Part shown: piece after piece, positions 62,939-64,000 of the stretch
How the letters are laid out: the number at the start of each line of letters is the position of its first letter
Numbering within the stretch: the first letter of the stretch is position 1
From: Symbiodinium natans
Lineage: Eukaryota; Sar; Dinophyceae; Suessiales; Symbiodiniaceae
Assembly: GCA_905221605.1 (NCBI GenBank)
Contig: CAJNDS010001979.1
Span: 589,203-653,202 of the forward strand
Length of the DNA: 64,000 nucleotides
Direction of reading: 5' to 3'
The notes under the pieces: model-generated
Databases searched by the model: none
What the model saw: the letters and a program-made list of their open reading frames with translations, nothing else
Told to the model about the DNA's origin: nothing
Program-made: the position numbers and the translations under genes

Positions 62939-63290
62939 GGGTCACGTGGCGACTAGGTCTCCGTCTTCCTTGCGACCTGGCTTCAGAACGACATGCTTTC
63001 AGTCGCACCCTTCAAGTCTTCAGGTCTGGTATGAGGGCCCCGCAATCATAGCAGCATCCCCCTGGTTCTTAGTAGGGAAGGAGGGAATGTGGGCCCTATA
63101 TATATATACATATATATATATATATACCCTCTAAGGGATTATATAGGGCCCTCATTCCCTCATTCCCTACTAAGAACCAGCCAGTTATATGAAGATGTAC
63201 AGTCTCAAAGTTCCAAGCCTAGGGGCTATCGCAACAGTTCCTTGAGCTTTGTTGTACGCTTTTGCCCTCTTTGGGTTCGAGGCTCCCTTA
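62939..63290 (+). CDS. Two exons joined across a family F introner
   Basis: Exon to 63064 (ATRSPSSLRPGFRTTCFQSH, PSSLQVWYEGPAIIAASP) and exon 63181-63290 (QLYEDVQSQSSKPRGYRNSS, LSFVVRFCPLWVRGSLIQ) join in phase when 63065-63180 is removed. A family A element begins at the end of the second exon, so the gene seems to continue with another introner. The start follows GTTTAGG. Function unknown. Confidence 0.45.
63065..63180 (+). mobile_element. Family F introner (GT-AG, 116 bp)
   Basis: Perfect 17-bp ends CTGGTTCTTAGTAGGGA and TCCCTACTAAGAACCAG. The left repeat itself contains the GT donor and the right repeat ends in the CAG acceptor, so the element carries both splice sites. An AT loop lies between. 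Confidence 0.75.
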
Positions 63291-63421
63291 TACAAGGGGG
63301 GGGGGGCCTTTACTACACTAACTATCGTTCAGGGACTTTGAACCTAAGTTAGGATCCTTACAACCCAATTTAGGGCTCTTAATTATAACTCTACTTATAA
63401 CTAGGGGGGCCCTTCTTATAA
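63291..63421. mobile_element. Family A foldback element
   Basis: TACAAGGGGGGGG start and GGGGGGCCCTTCTTATAACAG end, with interior CCTAAGTTAGGATCC reversed relative to the 57.6-kb copy. It probably ends at the ACAG acceptor; the donor is unclear. Confidence 0.6.
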
Positions 63422-64000
63422 CAGTCAACCCCAATACAGGGTACAGTAATGATCATGTGGTTACTGGGCTGCAGAGTCTCATGGGTTCCCTTTCTACCTT
63501 TCTACCCCCCCCTCTATTCTACATACCCCCCCCCCCCGGTCCCCCCCATACTGGACGCTATTCAGGATTAATTCGGCTTACTTAAGATGGTTTAAGGGGA
63601 AACCTAGGGGAGATAGTATCGAGGGGCTATCCCATGAGAGTCTTAGGTTTCAGGTGAATCTAGTTTCGGGTAAAATGTGTCGAGCAGGTGTGTAGCCCTC
63701 ATAGTAGAAACTCAGGCCTTAAGGTACCCTTATAGGAACCCCTTTAAGGCCCAAGTATCTACTATATGGGTACAGGGAGCTTTAGGGATATTATGAGTGA
63801 CCAGATTACGGTTTCCCAAAGCAGCTGCAGGGCAACCTGAGCATGAGCAGCTGCTGTACATCTCAGTTGGAAAGCCCCTGAGCCCCCAAGCCCCTAAAAC
63901 GCCAAACCCCAAAACCCGAAGAACCACAAAGCCTAAACCCCCAAAAGCCCTGCAAACCAAAAACCCTAAAATTCGGGGAGTAGGGACGACTTGCAATTTG
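63422..64000. other. Unique stretch, no supported gene
   Basis: Contains GTTACTGGGCTGC (a family K end fragment) near 63461, poly-C runs near 63508-63548 and CCCTAAA-like DNA near 63890. A minus frame (63730-63996) is open but array-like at its start. Confidence 0.4.

Overview
The window looks like the left end of a dinoflagellate nuclear chromosome. Base 1 opens with perfect CCCTAAA repeats, the orientation expected at a left chromosome end. Other supports are dispersed dinoflagellate-type mitochondrial cob fragments, a PPR protein of ISACEKGG-type 35-residue repeats, and short inverted-repeat introns with GT, GC or GA donors. The species cannot be named from sequence alone.

The defining property is that CCCTAAA/TTTAGGG-like arrays recur every few hundred bases along the whole 64 kb, in both orientations. 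They are not scattered at random. Short (25-200 bp) GC-rich unique segments lie between them. Many of these segments follow a YAG and run directly into GTTTAGGG, so they read as + strand exons whose introns begin with a telomere-like array, and often end with the inverted one. The best test is 20.5-22.6 kb: six segments join with preserved reading phase over five introns and read as an SLC35A-like nucleotide-sugar transporter. A second partial copy lies at 31.0-32.5 kb.

A second intron system is present: about 100-300 bp foldback elements in at least ten families (named A-J here). Six copies can be spliced out of coding sequence with the frame kept: two in the PPR gene (43.5-43.7 kb), two (probably three) in a secreted-protein gene (50.0-51.1 kb), one at 57.63 kb and one at 63.07 kb. 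They look like introners (intron-creating transposons).

Layout: 1-0.84 kb telomere and subtelomere; 0.84-20 kb arrays, exon candidates and family A/B/D/G/H/J elements, with an old cob fragment at 14.4 kb; 20.5-24.7 kb transporter; 26.1-28.6 kb an array-poor coding-like island ending in a long cob pseudogene (28.6-29.46 kb); 30-42 kb exon candidates and a 61-bp tandem repeat; 42.5-43.8 kb PPR gene; 44-50 kb mixed; 50.0-51.1 kb secreted-protein gene; 51-64 kb further exon candidates and elements. I saw no rRNA, tRNA, CRISPR or bacterial-type operon.

Caution: most exon candidates are short and many have more than one open frame, so their individual confidence is low. The case rests on the shared architecture and on the few loci where phase or repeat register can be tested. 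Some segments contain in-frame stops or frameshifts, so part of the region may be decaying gene shards.
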